From the NCBI GenBank assembly GCA_033239005.1, contig BSQZ01000011.1:10996001-11060000 (forward strand): DNA of 64,000 bases, given 5' to 3'. Below the pieces are notes generated by a model that saw nothing but the letters and a program-made list of their open reading frames with translations, did no database searches and was not told the DNA's origin. Positions 25,641 to 37,650 of this stretch are shown here, piece after piece (position 1 is the stretch's first letter; every line of letters begins with the position of its first letter). A program made the position numbers and the translations under genes. The stretch comes from Lamellibrachia satsuma (Eukaryota > Annelida > Polychaeta > Sabellida > Siboglinidae).

Positions 25641-26024
25641 ACAAATATGATTTTAAAAGTAATATAAATAAACATAAGGGTAAATATTAACAGTATCAAG
25701 TCAATAATTCCAACAAAATCAATTCCAATTCCCAAAAAATATATTTAAAAAAAAAAAATTCCAATAAAAAAAAAATTTAAGTCAATTCCAATTCCGGAAC
25801 TGGAATTGAGGGTCAGTTCCAATTCCGGAATGGAATTGACCACATGCCTGAAGTATATTCATGACAATATCTTGTCTCTGTGTACTACAGCAACAGTCAT
25901 GAACAGTATAATTGAATTGAAACAAGCTTATGTCTGTGGGGCTTTTGTCCATGCACCATACTATCTAGCAGATGCTTTCAGTATAATACCTAATAATTAT
26001 ATATATACATATACACACATATAG

Positions 26025-26055
<31 letters not shown>

Positions 26056-26633
26056 ATATATACGTGTGGGCAGGTATGTGTGTGTGCGTGCAGCATTTAT
26101 AAGATAAAGATGTCACAAACATAGATCTACATTTGGTCCAATAACAATATTCATGCATTATGTTATCTAAATCGAGTGTCAGATATAAAATATGGAACCC
26201 CATAGAAAGTGAACCTATGGGTCCATATTTTGTTATGGAATTTGGACCCCTTATAGAATTTTGACCTCCCTGGCCCATTGAAAACAGTGCAATGTTGATT
26301 AGATAATATAATGCACATTTGAGCTAAGATGCTACAATTTTGGTTACATGCGTTTGGTTATGTTACCAGTGGCATTCATCAAACTGACCAAACAGATTCA
26401 TTAAAAACATTAAGAGATCAGTGAAAGACCCACTGGTTGAATTAACATGGCTCCATAGGGAAAATGCTTTTCCCTGTGGTTGATTACTTTATACATTCTA
26501 TATGACACTGGCACTCTTATATTCTAAAAATAATATATACAAGAGAAAGTTTCTCACATTGTGATTCACTTTTATTACGCAAAAGATGAATTTTGTAAAA
26601 TTTTCAAGTAACCGTATGTGTAATCTTTTCAGA
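25641..26633. other. Low-complexity interior of the T2/Kolobok element
   Basis: This holds AAT/TTCC-type repeats (AATTCCAATTCC, 25700-25850) and a mixed CA/TA microsatellite with a broken palindrome (25995-26062). The rest is AT-rich with no supported gene. Confidence 0.55.
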
Positions 26634-27100
26634 TGAAGGATTCACCATTGGTTCGTACAAGTACAGGTACTAGTTTTGAAGCATCCAGCGCTACGGGTGA
26701 TGCCGTCAATCTTTACATTACGGATGTCACCTTTAGTGCCATCATCTGCTACTACTGCTGTGGCACCACATACAACTGATGCTGAAATGCAAATCGATCC
26801 GGTAATGATATTTCAAGTGCGACACTTCGCGAATACTGCTGTAGTCACGGATTACATTATTGCACCAATGAACTACTCCTATGTGAAGCTTCCATCAGAT
26901 TCAGTGAGAACAAAGACATTGGTGCAGATGATGCACACTATGTGATAACAGCGACATAACCGAGGGTGACTCAAGCAGCTCCGACACCTATGAGAAAGAG
27001 AAGAAGTTTGTCATTCGTGAGAAAAACTTATGTCACTTTTCTGCACCTGCCACACACCAAACAGCCATAAACTGTGACACAGGTTGTACTCATGTCTGAT
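26634..27100 (+). pseudogene. Degraded transposase-like remnant of the T2/Kolobok element
   Basis: Short open stretches in shifting frames follow an acceptor-like AATCTTTTCAG. One frame (26941-27099) gives an acidic Ser-rich run followed by SDTYEKEKKFVIREKNL. A neighbouring frame then gives LFCTCHTPN with a CxC motif. An acidic/Ser-rich linker followed by a Lys-rich helix and a CxxC-like pair is what I would expect upstream of a Kolobok transposase core, but the match is only suggestive. Confidence 0.3.
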
Positions 27101-27189
27101 CTATCAGCCAAGGTCTTTCGGATACTGGGGTGTCTGTCAGAGGAAAGGGTGCTGATATCTACCCCTGGATAAGTGAAAGGTGAACTGAA

Positions 27190-27660
27190 TATGTTAGGTG
27201 TATGTGTACTATCAGTCAGAATAAGTAGTGTATTGGTGTATATTTAGTGCCAGTAGTTTATTGGAACAGATGGTTGGTGTGCATGTACTATCAGTCAGAA
27301 CAAGTAGTGTATTGATACATATGATTGGTGTAGATTTACTGTCAGTACAAGTAGTGTAGTTGGTAGAGAATGAAATGATTGGTTTACATTTGCTGTCGGT
27401 AGGAACAAGTAGTAGATTCAGTCAGAACAAGTAGCATATTGGATACACATGATTGGTGTACATTTACTGTCAGAAGACGTAGTGAAATGGTGCAGATTCC
27501 AGAATGAGATCATTGGTGTACATTTACTGTTGGTAGGAACAAGTAGTGTATTGGTATGCATGATTGGTGTACGTTTACTGTCAGTCAGAACAAGAAATAT
27601 TGTTACACATGATTGGTGTACATTTACTGCCCAATCAAAACAAGTAGTCTATTGCCATTG
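27190..27660. repeat. Degenerate minisatellite, unit about 50-60 bp
   Basis: The motifs GATTGGTGTACATTTACTGT and GAACAAGTAGTGTATTGG alternate at least seven times with variable spacing. The array keeps some frames open by chance. It lies inside the T2/Kolobok insertion. Confidence 0.8.
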
Positions 27661-28360
27661 GTACAGATGATGATGGTGAAACAGTTAAATGCCTTGGCTT
27701 TATAAAGATTAATTATTTCCTAAGCTAAACTACCTGTATATTTGATATGTTGTGGCATAATAATGATGTGTGTAACTGTGATATCCATGTTCCAGGTTGT
27801 ATTTCCCTGTGGTAGAAGTCACTGTTTTTAGTCAATGGTTTCAGTCGTTCTAGTTAGCCTTATTTCTTTGGTAATTGTTTTTCTATGTGAATAAACTGTT
27901 GGTATATTTTATGTTGGTCTCAATATAAATGAAATTGTGTGTAGTGACATGCAAGATGCTGCAGGTAACATTTTTGTTGACAGAAGTGGGATATGGATAA
28001 GGAGGCATTCACATCATTCAGTTATTAATATTTTAGTGGGAATTTTTTTAGTTTTCCAGGTTGTTTTTCGACCTGCTGCATACTGTGGGTGCCTCACAAT
28101 TTGTCTATATCAGACTATCAGTACACTCACCTGTGTCAGGTCAATCTCCATAGCTAAACTTTCCATCAATTAATTCGGTTCAGAATAGACATCACAGATC
28201 CTTCCCACATTGCAGGATGGGATTACTTGTCTTGCCTTTCCTGAGCCTGAAATATAATTTGTCAGGGTTAGTTGATAGCACTAATTCCATAATTACCATA
28301 ATAGTTGCAAAACTGTGAACATTACATACTGTCAGTAGTTAATTATTGTTATTTAAATGA
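27661..28360. other. Non-coding interior of the T2/Kolobok element
   Basis: This is AT-rich sequence with no recognisable gene or repeat. Confidence 0.5.
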
Positions 28361-28399
28361 TTACATTGCACCAAACAACAAGGTGTTGTGGTGTGCTAC

Positions 28400-28520
28400 A
28401 GAGAGGGGTGATTACAAGTACGAATATTAATGTAATCATGATTACAGTAATTATTGCAATCACAATTACTAATGTAGTCATGATTACAATCATTATTACA
28501 ATCACAATTACGGTAACATT
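28400..28520. repeat. Short imperfect repeat of GTAATCATGATTACA type
   Basis: Palindromic ATGATTACA and TGTAATCAT blocks alternate with AATCACAATTAC over about 120 bp. This could form hairpins. Both strands are open by repetition only. Confidence 0.7.
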
Positions 28521-28637
28521 TAAGAATATATATATATTCACATAATGAATTAAATAAACCCTCATGTTATTATTGTCATCAATGTTATTCAACACAAAAT
28601 CAAACACAATATTAAAATACAGTCACGGTACATTTCA

Positions 28638-29327
28638 TTAGATTAGATACAAAATAAAGAGAACAGCCTGCTTGCATTGCCATTGTGGTTCGGACCTCGC
28701 CCTCGGGCTAGGTAAAAGAAATATGCAGAAAAAAATATGATTATTAAAATGGCAATGATTCGATAACAACTGAATTACTGACCTGCTAGCTATAGGCCGA
28801 ATCAATGAGTCGGCACGCAAATAATGCAATGACAGCAGGCCAATGTCTAGCACCGCTCTGTTTGTGCATATCAGTACAAAATCATCGTCTTCGCCTTCGT
28901 ACGGTGATGGAAGCACCAACGCGGTCGGGCACACGGTGCTGCATAGTAATAGCCTAGCCCTAGGAATGGTAGCTTCCTCGGCGCAGCATGATGACTCAAA
29001 GTAAACGTGCGCAGACATCGGGACGTAATTTCCACAGGTTCACCACATCACATTACCTAGTCAGGAATCGTTGACAGTCAAAGCGCTGTTGTAATTTTTC
29101 CTGAATCCAACGTCAACAAAGGCAAAGCCGACCTGGAGTCTAGAGCGTGACTCGCACACTCGGTGACACTTTACGACTATTAACCGTTGTTTCCGTGTGG
29201 CCTGTCGAACTAGACTCTTCGTCTGTGGTTTCCATTTCTCCAAAGATAGACAACTATTACGGAAGTTCAGTAAACCACTAATCGCTAGTAGCAGATCTGG
29301 TAAAACTGTCACAAGCGATGCATCCAT
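28638..29327 (-). other. GC-richer minus-strand open stretch near the right end of the T2/Kolobok element
   Basis: The open segments 29061-29327 (starting AAGATGGATG, a fair Kozak context) and 28638-29018 read toward the element interior. CpG content is visibly higher than in the surroundings, as in a promoter-proximal first exon. The remaining 29330-29795 is AT-rich and contains AAGATGGCG at about 29634. I recognise no domain. It could be the 5' exon of an element gene read on the minus strand. Confidence 0.3.
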
Positions 29328-29795
29328 CTTGTCAACAAGTAAAAAATAGTTCCGGTATTCCGTTATCGCATATTCTCGTTGGTTAGCGTCTCGTGTGTTC
29401 GAGAAGTGTGGCGTTTTCCACGATTTTTTGCGTGTTTTGTTGTAATTTCTTTAACTTTTTTATTTGGAACGAACAAAAACGCTATTTTGTTGACGTGTGT
29501 AAACACTTGTATATATAACAGAGACCCATATCTTTTTTTTCGCTCCAGAATGCCTATTTACGAAATAAATCGCAAAAAATCGAAAATTTACATTGATTAG
29601 ATATACGCGACTCAAACCACTCGTTTCGACAACAAGATGGCGATACGCAGTGATGTATTTTGTCGATTTTTGTCTCGAACAAAATCAGTTTTTCAGTTTA
29701 TCTCACAAATTAGCAGGTATCTGTCACCATTAATGCATAGTTAGATAATATATATTTAAATATACGGCATAACACAAAATTGCTTCAGTTCCCCT

Positions 29796-29799
29796 TTAA
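29796..29799. repeat. TTAA target-site duplication, right
   Basis: TTAA directly follows the CCCCT terminus of the insertion and is joined to ACTATGCG as in copy 2. Confidence 0.85.
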
Positions 29800-30366
29800 C
29801 TATGCGTTGTGAGGCTGATGTGTTGTGTTTCGTGCTTCTAACAGGGCACTGGCGGTAAAGATGGCCCTCCTGGCGGACAATTCAGAAGAACGGCAATTTA
29901 TCCGGTAGGTGGACGCGCGAGGTTAGGCGGAGACGCGTAAAGAAAGTTATTGCTCAATTTTGTTATTGTTACTGCGAAATTCGTATTTTTAGTTGTTTCG
30001 ACATATGGACTGCTAGAAAAAGAATATGGAGTTCCTACGGAAGTGCAGTATGCGCTTATTATTCTGCTCAAATTCGATATCGCCATATTATCGCCCCCAT
30101 TTTCATACTGGAGGTGATTTTGCACCAGAAATAACGCAAATAGTCGCATGAACACCTTACCCTGAATCACTGGCACTGCCATCAAGACTAGCGATGTCCG
30201 ACAACTCTAAAGGGGTAAGACCACTATAGACCTTACAGTTTATTGTTCCAAACGAAAATATAGTGTATTAAATTGGCCACTCTTCCTCCTTTAGTCTTTA
30301 CTAATCGGAGCTTTGCTTGTCTCCAATTTTCGCAGTAGAGAGTCCCCCGCTCCATAATTCAGCCTG

Positions 30367-31134
30367 TCAGTGGCTGCACAATTTATTCTGTATGTGTAGA
30401 GCCACAATATCCTGGCAGCGACTTTGTTGTTCTACTACGACCCCTATTGTTTGTGATGCATTTTGCCCAGTATGATAAGACCCAGTGATTCTCGCTGACC
30501 TATATCTGCTGTCCATGGATATGGTTACTGGAGCATCTTCAGGTAATCCTCGTAGCGTATTAATTGTCTTCATGTGGTCACGCCTTTTCGCCAAGTCTGC
30601 CAAAGTCATAGTTGCTGTCGCATTGTCAACTTTGTTTGCAGTCCGTTGCATGCTACTACGGTACGGTGGTGGTACATCTAAGCTAGCAGTTATCACACAT
30701 GCACTGTAAATCTAGGAACAGCACACAATTAACTGTCAATAAGGGACGCATGCTCTGCAATGCACTCATTATACATCTGTGTTGTTTTGTCTCTATGCAT
30801 AATACGCATTTCTAATTGTGAGTCATCTTTCTTCAGGTATGTCGTTGTCAAGTCATCAGCAACACGTTTCTTCGGTCTCATGAGTTTGGCGCCATCCGAT
30901 TTGCTCTCAGCATCTGGGACTTCGATGAGTCCACCTGGTGTAACTTTGGCGACTCTTCTGAATTCGACTTGCGTGAGTCTTGGCATCCACATGCTTGTTG
31001 TGGAATTGTCTGCTACGTCTTTCTTGGACGTGTGCACAGTGTGCCCTTTCTGAAAGCCACATCTCCTCACATTTTTGGCTATTCGGAACTTCACTTTTCT
31101 TCTCCATGCTGATATCTGTATCAGAATCAAACAC
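30367..31134 (-). pseudogene. Mutator-like transposase-domain pseudogene, unit copy 3
   Basis: The third direct copy has ORFs 30729-31130 and 30367-30696 on the minus strand. It has the same architecture, the same TAA and the same 184-bp gap as copies 1 and 2. Differences from copy 1 include VEFRRVAK in place of AEFTRVAK. No intact reading frame spans the region. Confidence 0.7.
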
Positions 31135-31219
31135 TTGTACTATGTTTTGAATGTTTAAATGTTTTTCTTCGATTTGGTATAACTTTCGTGCCGGTTTGTG
31201 AGATGTCGGAAATTAATTA

Positions 31220-31553
31220 GAGCATGGACCACAGTCAGAATCCATCCACCATTACATACATAAAGAATCCCAAGGAAAAAATTCATTGTGCAGATAGGGT
31301 TTATTTGTGAGAGCAGAAATTGTGTGGATGATGGAGTGGAAGTGATGTTCTTGTGCACAGTAGCATATAAGCTTTGAAATGATGCCATTTGTCAGTAGGT
31401 ATGCCAGATGCGTAAGGACACAGTGGCTGTTAGGCAGGATAGTGGGTCTGTAATTTTCTGTGAATTAAAAAAAAAATTGTAGGATAAATTTTCAATGTAG
31501 ACGCAAGAACGTTATAATGGTCGTCTATGGGAAAAGTGACCATGGTCCGTGCC
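31220..31553. mobile_element. MITE-like element, copy 3, internally deleted
   Basis: The left end is altered (AGCATGGACCACAGTCA) and 120 bp are missing at 31440 relative to copies 1 and 2. The right end GTGACCATGGTCCGTGCC is retained. Confidence 0.6.
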
Positions 31554-32059
31554 AATGTCCGACAACTCTGAAGGGGTAAGACCACTATAGACCTTCCAGT
31601 TTATTGTTTCACACGAAAATATAGTGTATTAAATTGTGATATTTGAATTTAAATAATCTGTATGATATGACATTAGTGCAATTGAACAGGCATGTTCACA
31701 AGTTTGTTTGTAGAAGCTATTGGCTTTGAAAAGGTGCTTTTTAGAGTGTAACAGGCGGAGGGATTCATTTGAATTTTTCTTCTGTGCACCACGTGGGCGC
31801 ACGAATGCATGGCTATGTTTGTTAAAATTGATGGACATCGCACGTTGGGGCGTTTTAATAGAGCTGGAGGTATGCGGTTTTGACAAAACTTGGTCAGCAT
31901 TTCAATGAGATGATGGCAGTTGCTGTAAAAAATAAGAATTTTTGATGGTTATGTTTTTTATCAAACAAAACGTTAAGTTTCAGGCACGACTTTTCACACT
32001 TATACTGCATACACACAATACCTGTGGTGGGAAAAGCGCGTGTCACCTTCTCGTGGTTC

Positions 32060-32495
32060 CTACTGTGGATCACGACAGCAAACTTTGCTGTCGTGTGAAC
32101 TAAGAACAGCGCACACTGGTACTATCTTGTAAACTGTGGATATTGTGTTTGTTTGTTTTATACTGAATGGCTTGGTGCTTGGTGAAGTCATATCGGTTGC
32201 TGACTCGAGACAGTAGGTGCACGGTTTTGTGTCCAAAGGGAAATGTGGTTGATACCAACTAAATATTCGACAGCCACATAATTCACACAGCTTGCCGTCT
32301 AAAATGATGGTAATATCGAGCCTAATTGTTATGAAAGAAACACATATTTGGCTCGGTTGCATTATTGACAGTTGCAGTCCGACCCATGTTTGCTGCTGTG
32401 ACCGACTGTGCAGCAGGAACATCGTCATGTGTTTGGGATGGTCTACAACAACCTCCTTTGCTGTCTCTGGTATTTCAAGAGGTAACTCTGACAGC
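32060..32495 (-). CDS. Cys-rich exon-like ORF of unknown family, longest copy (unit copy 3)
   Basis: This is the only copy open from the splice-acceptor-like site to the stop, about 145 codons. Copies 1 and 2 have TGA where this one has TCA. The protein begins LSELPLEIPETAKEVVVDHP, has a hydrophobic central part and then two CxxC pairs (LCELCG and CTYC) about 23 residues apart, which would suit a zinc ribbon or knuckle. The tail is Ser/Thr-rich and ends CCRDPQ. I do not recognise the family. It lies on the same strand as the transposase pseudogene but upstream of it, so it could be a 5' exon of the same element or of a captured host gene. With three related copies, two broken, it is probably not under selection now. 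Confidence 0.4.
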
Positions 32496-34492
32496 CTAAA
32501 CGACGTTGGTTAGTGCAATAAGGTAATGAACATAACAATTTACATGCTTCCTGATATGCTGTCATTGATATCTCACTTTTTCCAGTGGGATAGTAGTTTT
32601 GTATGTTAATATGCTGAATCAAACCATAAGAATGTAGAATATTATGTTACATAACATAATAGCTATCACACGATCATGGGACCACTATCTGAATAAATTA
32701 ATTAACATGGACAGTACATGTTCTAGCAATTTTAATTCCACATATCCAAATTTGCTTCTTTCATAATTGTATACCTTGTGCAGATGTATATTGGGACATT
32801 AGAGCCGTTTTTGCAAATACCTGTCTTAAGAATTTACTTTGTTGTGTTTGACGTGTTATGTCATAAACTGTTGAAGAATAACAGCAGATTATTTGGTAAC
32901 AACTTTTTGTTTGCGTCACTCATTATAATGGGAGTTTTTAGTTTTAGAAAATGTGATAGCTTTAATATATGCAATTCACAAGATAATCCATTCGTATGAT
33001 GCCAACAGTGTACATTGCTGACAATCCTCGCTAATTGCTTTTGTAACAAATAAATGCAGTCAATATTTGTTTTGTAGGTGTTTCCCCACACTTCACAACA
33101 ACATGAAACACAAATCAGGTACTGTGAATAGTATATTGTTTTAAGTGAGCATTTTTGTGTAGTAAATATTTTGCACTAGTATGCATAATTGCAATACTTT
33201 TCAAAGTTTCAAAGGTATCATCCTATTAAAACAACTAGAAATTTACTTACATATGTCATTTCAATATCATTGATTTTTACATTAGTGCTGGCTTTTCGTA
33301 GTTACTAAATAGCATGACATTAATTTCCTACACATTATGTGATAATTGATTAACTACAAACCACATAACCAATTAACCAAGTTGTTTGCCTGTCTTTGCT
33401 GAGTTCAACCGGGTCATTTGCTGAGCAAAAAATATTGGTGTCATCAGCAAAAAAATTAAATTTAACAGTTGTGAACTACATGTATGTAAAGCACCTTGAT
33501 TGATCAGGCCCTGTATATCTACTTTATTATTATCATATGTAAGCATCACTTCTATCAAACGACAGTGAGCACGAACATGAATGCAGAGTAATCACGGTTA
33601 CACGCAATCTTTACATTGCACATGACGCAACAGAGAGTTGTTCTGGAAGGGGTACAAAGGCTAGGATCCCTTTCCGACAATTGTCTAGATATCAGTCGCA
33701 CACCCTTAACGAACCCCCTTAACCCTCCTTTCATGATTTTAAAATGGATTGCAACACTCAGGATTAGGCACAGATGTTTTCTTTGGAGCCATCACCAGAG
33801 CCAGACTAACACCTAAGCCCAGGGTTTTATATACAATCAACCCTGTGGGATTGTAAATCCTATTGTAATGCACACAGCTGAGCATCAGTCCCCTGTCAGA
33901 TCCATTGGGCTGATATGATACCTGTTACCAGATCCTTGGGCCCTGTGCTGTGTATTACCCCTGACACTTCCACTGTCACAAAGATAAACAGAATGCCTCC
34001 AAGTAAGCTGTAATGTGAAACCCTCCCAGGCTGGCTGCAATATGATGCCAGCTAGTCTGGGTTGCAATATGATGCCAGCTAGTCTGATAAGAATGGTAAC
34101 CTGTTAGCAAAATTGTAAAATTGCCACCATCCTAACTTCAAGTTGTTGTATCTCGAGAACTTACAATGGACCCATTCTAATTCTTTAATGGAACTTGTTG
34201 ATGCAATGACCGTACTAATGGTCAAATTTGACTAAAATCAGAGTTTACTCATTTTGGGTCTATCAGGTCAAAAGTGAAGGCCAGTGACCTAAGTGACACT
34301 TGTAAAAACTTTTTTAACTGCCACATGAGTTTCTACTGTCAACAGTTGGAGACAAGTATCATTTCTGATCTGCTCCTCAAAAAAAACCAACGTATGGTAC
34401 AAGATGAAATTGGTGTCTTAATTAGAGAGGGGATAGCGGCTGTTTCTTTTAGTGTCACACATCAAATTATTTCGAAAAGAAACATGTTTAAT

Positions 34493-34835
34493 CACAGGTC
34501 ATAAAGGTGCTGATCTCGAGAGCATGATCACAGGTCATAAGGGTGCTGACTTCGTGGGCATGATTACGGTCATAAAGGTGCTGACTTTGAGGGCATCACA
34601 AGTCATAAGGTTGCTGACCTTGAGGGCATTATCACAGGTCATAAGGGTGCTGACCTCGAGGGCATGATCACGGGTCATAAGGGTGCTGACTTTGAGGGCA
34701 TGATCACAAGTCATAAAGGTGTTGACTTTGGGGGCATGATCACAGTTCATAAGGCTGCTGACTGATTACTTTTCATAAGAGTGCTGACTTTGTTCAAAGT
34801 TCAGAACGGTGCTGACTTTGATTACTTTTCATAAT
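34493..34835 (+). repeat. 36-bp minisatellite, unit copy 3, contracted
   Basis: The array is shorter than in copies 1 and 2 and has a one-base loss near 34567 that shifts the plus frame. The downstream flank is deleted (junction near 34835). Confidence 0.85.
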
Positions 34836-35317
34836 TAACACCACCACATATTCACGAAAAGAGTACATACACGATTTGCTTCTACCATACTGTCAAATTA
34901 TCATTTATAATATTAATAAAAGATTATGAGGCACTGAGAAAATTTTCATCTGAATAGTAATACAGTACCGTATCTAAAACTATGGAAGTGCAGTTGCTTC
35001 AGTATGTATGGAAAGCAACAACAGAAAGAGTGCCTCGACAATATTTTACCTGACCCTAAATCACGAATAATAGTGAACACAGGAGAAGCACCGTTAGTTT
35101 GGTAAAAAAAATTATGTTTAATAAATTCAAGAATATGGTCAACATTTTCATAAACAGTGTATAAATTGATGATGAGAAAAACATTTCAATACAACATTTG
35201 CTAAATTTTAGCACCCCTCTACAGACATGGTGTTGTGTGACTATGATGCGCTATTTAGAGACCTGGTGTCTATGACATTGACATGATTCCCTCCAGAGCC
35301 TTTTTCTCATGACACAC

Positions 35318-35914
35318 CTTTCTCACTGACGGACTTATCTCACATGTGATGAGGCTGCCATCATTGTTGACCATTACGCTCCACAACTGTATAGTGGACT
35401 GGAAGGTGGCGGCCACCATCCTGTTACAGTTCTCCTGGCCAGTGTTGAGCACCTTGGCATTGAGGACCATCTAATCTATCAAATCCATCAGACATGGACT
35501 AGTCCACGAAAATTGGTAGCACGCAGAGTCCTTCATCATATATCCTTTGACAAGAAGGATGTACAGTGAAAGAATAAATAAAAATATTAAACAAATCAAA
35601 CTGGTTACCAAAACATAAGCCATTACTACTCAGTGCAAATACTGATTTATTAGAACAGCTTAAAAGTTAGTTTCTCAATCTAATGTCACATTCTCCCCTC
35701 CCACACAATTCATCGTTACAGTTGTCTGGTCCACTTTTAATCCAATAAATTTGCAAGAGGACCATGAATGTCCTGCTTCCAATGTGGTTACGTCTACTTA
35801 TGACACCAACCTGTACCAACACACAAAGTGGGGATAGGCAAGAGCGATCCGATTGAAGTGACCCTTGATATTGTTCACTCTTTGTCCACCAATTGTTCCT
35901 GGCTGCCGCAGCAC
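35318..35914 (-). pseudogene. KCTD3/SHKBP1-like exons, early WD-repeat part
   Basis: Two minus-strand exons are visible. Exon 35811-35914 follows TTTTTACAG and ends CAG|GTTGGT; it encodes HFNRIALAYPHFVCWYR, matching the region before the first WD repeats of KCTD3/SHKBP1. The next (about 35530 to 35318) encodes SPCLMDLID, an in-frame TAG at 35471-35473, then MVLNAKVLNTGQENCNRMVA and STIQLWSV, ending AAG|GTGTGT. These two pieces are adjacent and in order in the family. The stop codon shows decay, unless the exon starts after it. The fragment lacks the BTB domain and ends at the macrosatellite junction. Confidence 0.7.
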
Positions 35915-37430
35915 CTGTAAAAAGACCTCAAGTAACGGTATGTTTATATTTACACAGCACTGTATCCAGTCCTTGGGGTTGTTAAACGTGGTTAACAGTT
36001 CACCCCCTGGCTGACCTGTTTATTTCAACACCTTTTGAATTTCTCTGGGAAGCATTCAGCAATGCTGCAATTACTGTGCGAAGATTTTTCGTTCACATTT
36101 CCACAATTGTCTCTACCTGGGTACTCATTTACAGCTGAGTGAACTGTGGTAATGTGGGGGAACAAAATTGTCAAAGCTTTGATACTTCAGCAATTGGGTT
36201 TGAAGCTGGGTTCAATCAGCTGAGTCTGGCATTCTAACATTGTGTTATTTATATAACAGAAATAACCAAACGAGCTAAATATAATTTCTGCTTGATGGAT
36301 TCTAGAAATGTTAGCCTTCTGTTTGACACTGACTGATAGTATTTGTTTAATCTGCCAGCATAATTATGCTAAGAAATCAGCCATGTATATATGTGTACTG
36401 TATCTGATTCTTTTCGTTGTGAAACTGCTTCTCGTAATGTGATCTGATCCAATGCATATGCAATCTCAGTTGCCCTGTTAACGTGCACACATGTATGACC
36501 GTAATTGTCTATATTCCTTCTCTTACAACTTACATACTAGCTGAACAGTCTACTCTGTATAAAATTATTAAGAATGACATTGTACACTTTAAAATATCAG
36601 TTATTCATTCAATCCATTTTTGGTAATTCAATCCAGTTTTAATTGTCTGTGAGGAACTGATAGTTTTGTTTTGTGCAATAAGCTTGAATTTCAAAATGTC
36701 TTATATTATGAACAGGGATTATCGAACACAGCGGTGTGCACATGAGTTGCACGAGTCATGGTATGTTCGTTGACCCAGTCGCACAACCACGGAAAGGACA
36801 TTTTTGCTAGTAGTGCAGTCGCGCGTGAAACGTACTAAAAGTTTAGCAATGTACGCTTTATATATGTTAGCTTTTCCTCCTGATTGTATCCCTCCCAATA
36901 TTATCTGGACAATGGTAGCTAGGTGGGTAAAGTCATTCCCCAGGCTTATTCCGGAAATACTGTTCATCAGACAAAATATATCCTGGATATTGTTCTTCTA
37001 CTGCATTATATACAGAATGTCTGAAAATGTTCCAATTTCTGAGGTTTATTTTGATTGTCTTTGGAAACGTATAATTGAATTACGGTTAGTAATTTATTAT
37101 TTAAGCAGTCACATCAGTCAACAATGCAATTTGCTGGCCCGGTAATTTGAGTTACTAAAAATGTAAGGTGGTTCCTCGAATTTGACTATTGAAGCCTTAC
37201 ATACAAGTGTCTCATGACCCTATTGTCTTATCAACTTATGCTCCTATTGCATACCATGATTTTGTATATCCATTATACACTTGGTCGATGTATGTATAAT
37301 TATTATAATTTGTATTTACGGATGTAAGAATTATTAGAAGTTGCTATTTTTTCTTAAATAAAAGTATTTTTCTTCAAATAACAGGCGGGTCCAGACTAAC
37401 AACAAAGAGGTACCCAGTTTTCCAATAAAA
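35915..37430. other. Presumed intron or spacer between KCTD3-like fragments
   Basis: This is AT-rich unique sequence. Open stretches at 36719-37145 on both strands mirror one another and show no family resemblance. No exon with convincing splice sites was found. Confidence 0.45.
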
Positions 37431-37547
37431 CATCAAGAATAGCAACTATAGTTAACCATATTTCCACACAGACAGCACTTTCTAGAAAACAGCACAATGA
37501 AAGGTTCATAAAATATTTTTTCTTTACTGAGGATATACTGAAGGTGT

Positions 37548-37650
37548 GGTTCCAAGTTATCTATGGAGATGACTTTAAATGATGCCAAAGGCATCAAGCT
37601 AGGCTGCGTGCTGTTCATGTCATGGAAATTAGCTTGTGTGCTGATCATGT
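37548..37650 (-). pseudogene. KCTD3/SHKBP1-like exon, later WD-repeat part
   Basis: The minus strand encodes MNSTQPSLMPLASFKVISID, close to the segment MISTQP...PLASFKI that follows the WD repeats in KCTD3/SHKBP1. It ends at a donor-like CTCAG|TAAAG or AG|GTAAAG-like site. Upstream, a block of about 33 bp (ATGACATGATCAGCACACAA type) is duplicated in frame. In the protein this segment follows the early WD part, yet here it lies upstream of it on the same strand. Confidence 0.65.

Larger units (their letters stand above)
21205..29795. mobile_element. T2/Kolobok-type DNA transposon insertion, 8.59 kb, composite
   Basis: The insertion interrupts unit copy 3 and is bounded by TTAA duplications (21201-21204 and 29796-29799). 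The neighbouring copy 2 has a single TTAA at the same place (11856-11859). The ends are inverted: the left reads AGGGG then a G run then TGAAGC, and the right, read inward, is AGGGGAACTGAAGC. TTAA duplications with TTAAAGGRR termini define T2-type (Kolobok) elements. The interior contains coding remnants, a nested inverted-repeat element, a LINE and several satellites, so the autonomous part is degraded. The orientation of the original transposase is uncertain. Confidence 0.85.
29796..35001. repeat. 9.4-kb macrosatellite unit, copy 3, right part (truncated)
   Basis: The unit resumes with TTAACTATGCG exactly where 21204 left off and runs to about 35001, where it stops matching copy 2 (position 17396 onward). 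Copy 3 has a 120-bp internal deletion at 31440 (equivalent to 4119-4238 of copy 1), a shortened minisatellite, and a deletion at about 34835 of the segment following it. The right end is an abrupt junction with KCTD3-like gene sequence. Confidence 0.92.

Noticed and set aside
36719..37145. Overlapping opposite-strand ORFs of 82 and 113 codons
   Set aside because: They lack family resemblance and splice sites, and lie in presumed intron or spacer sequence.
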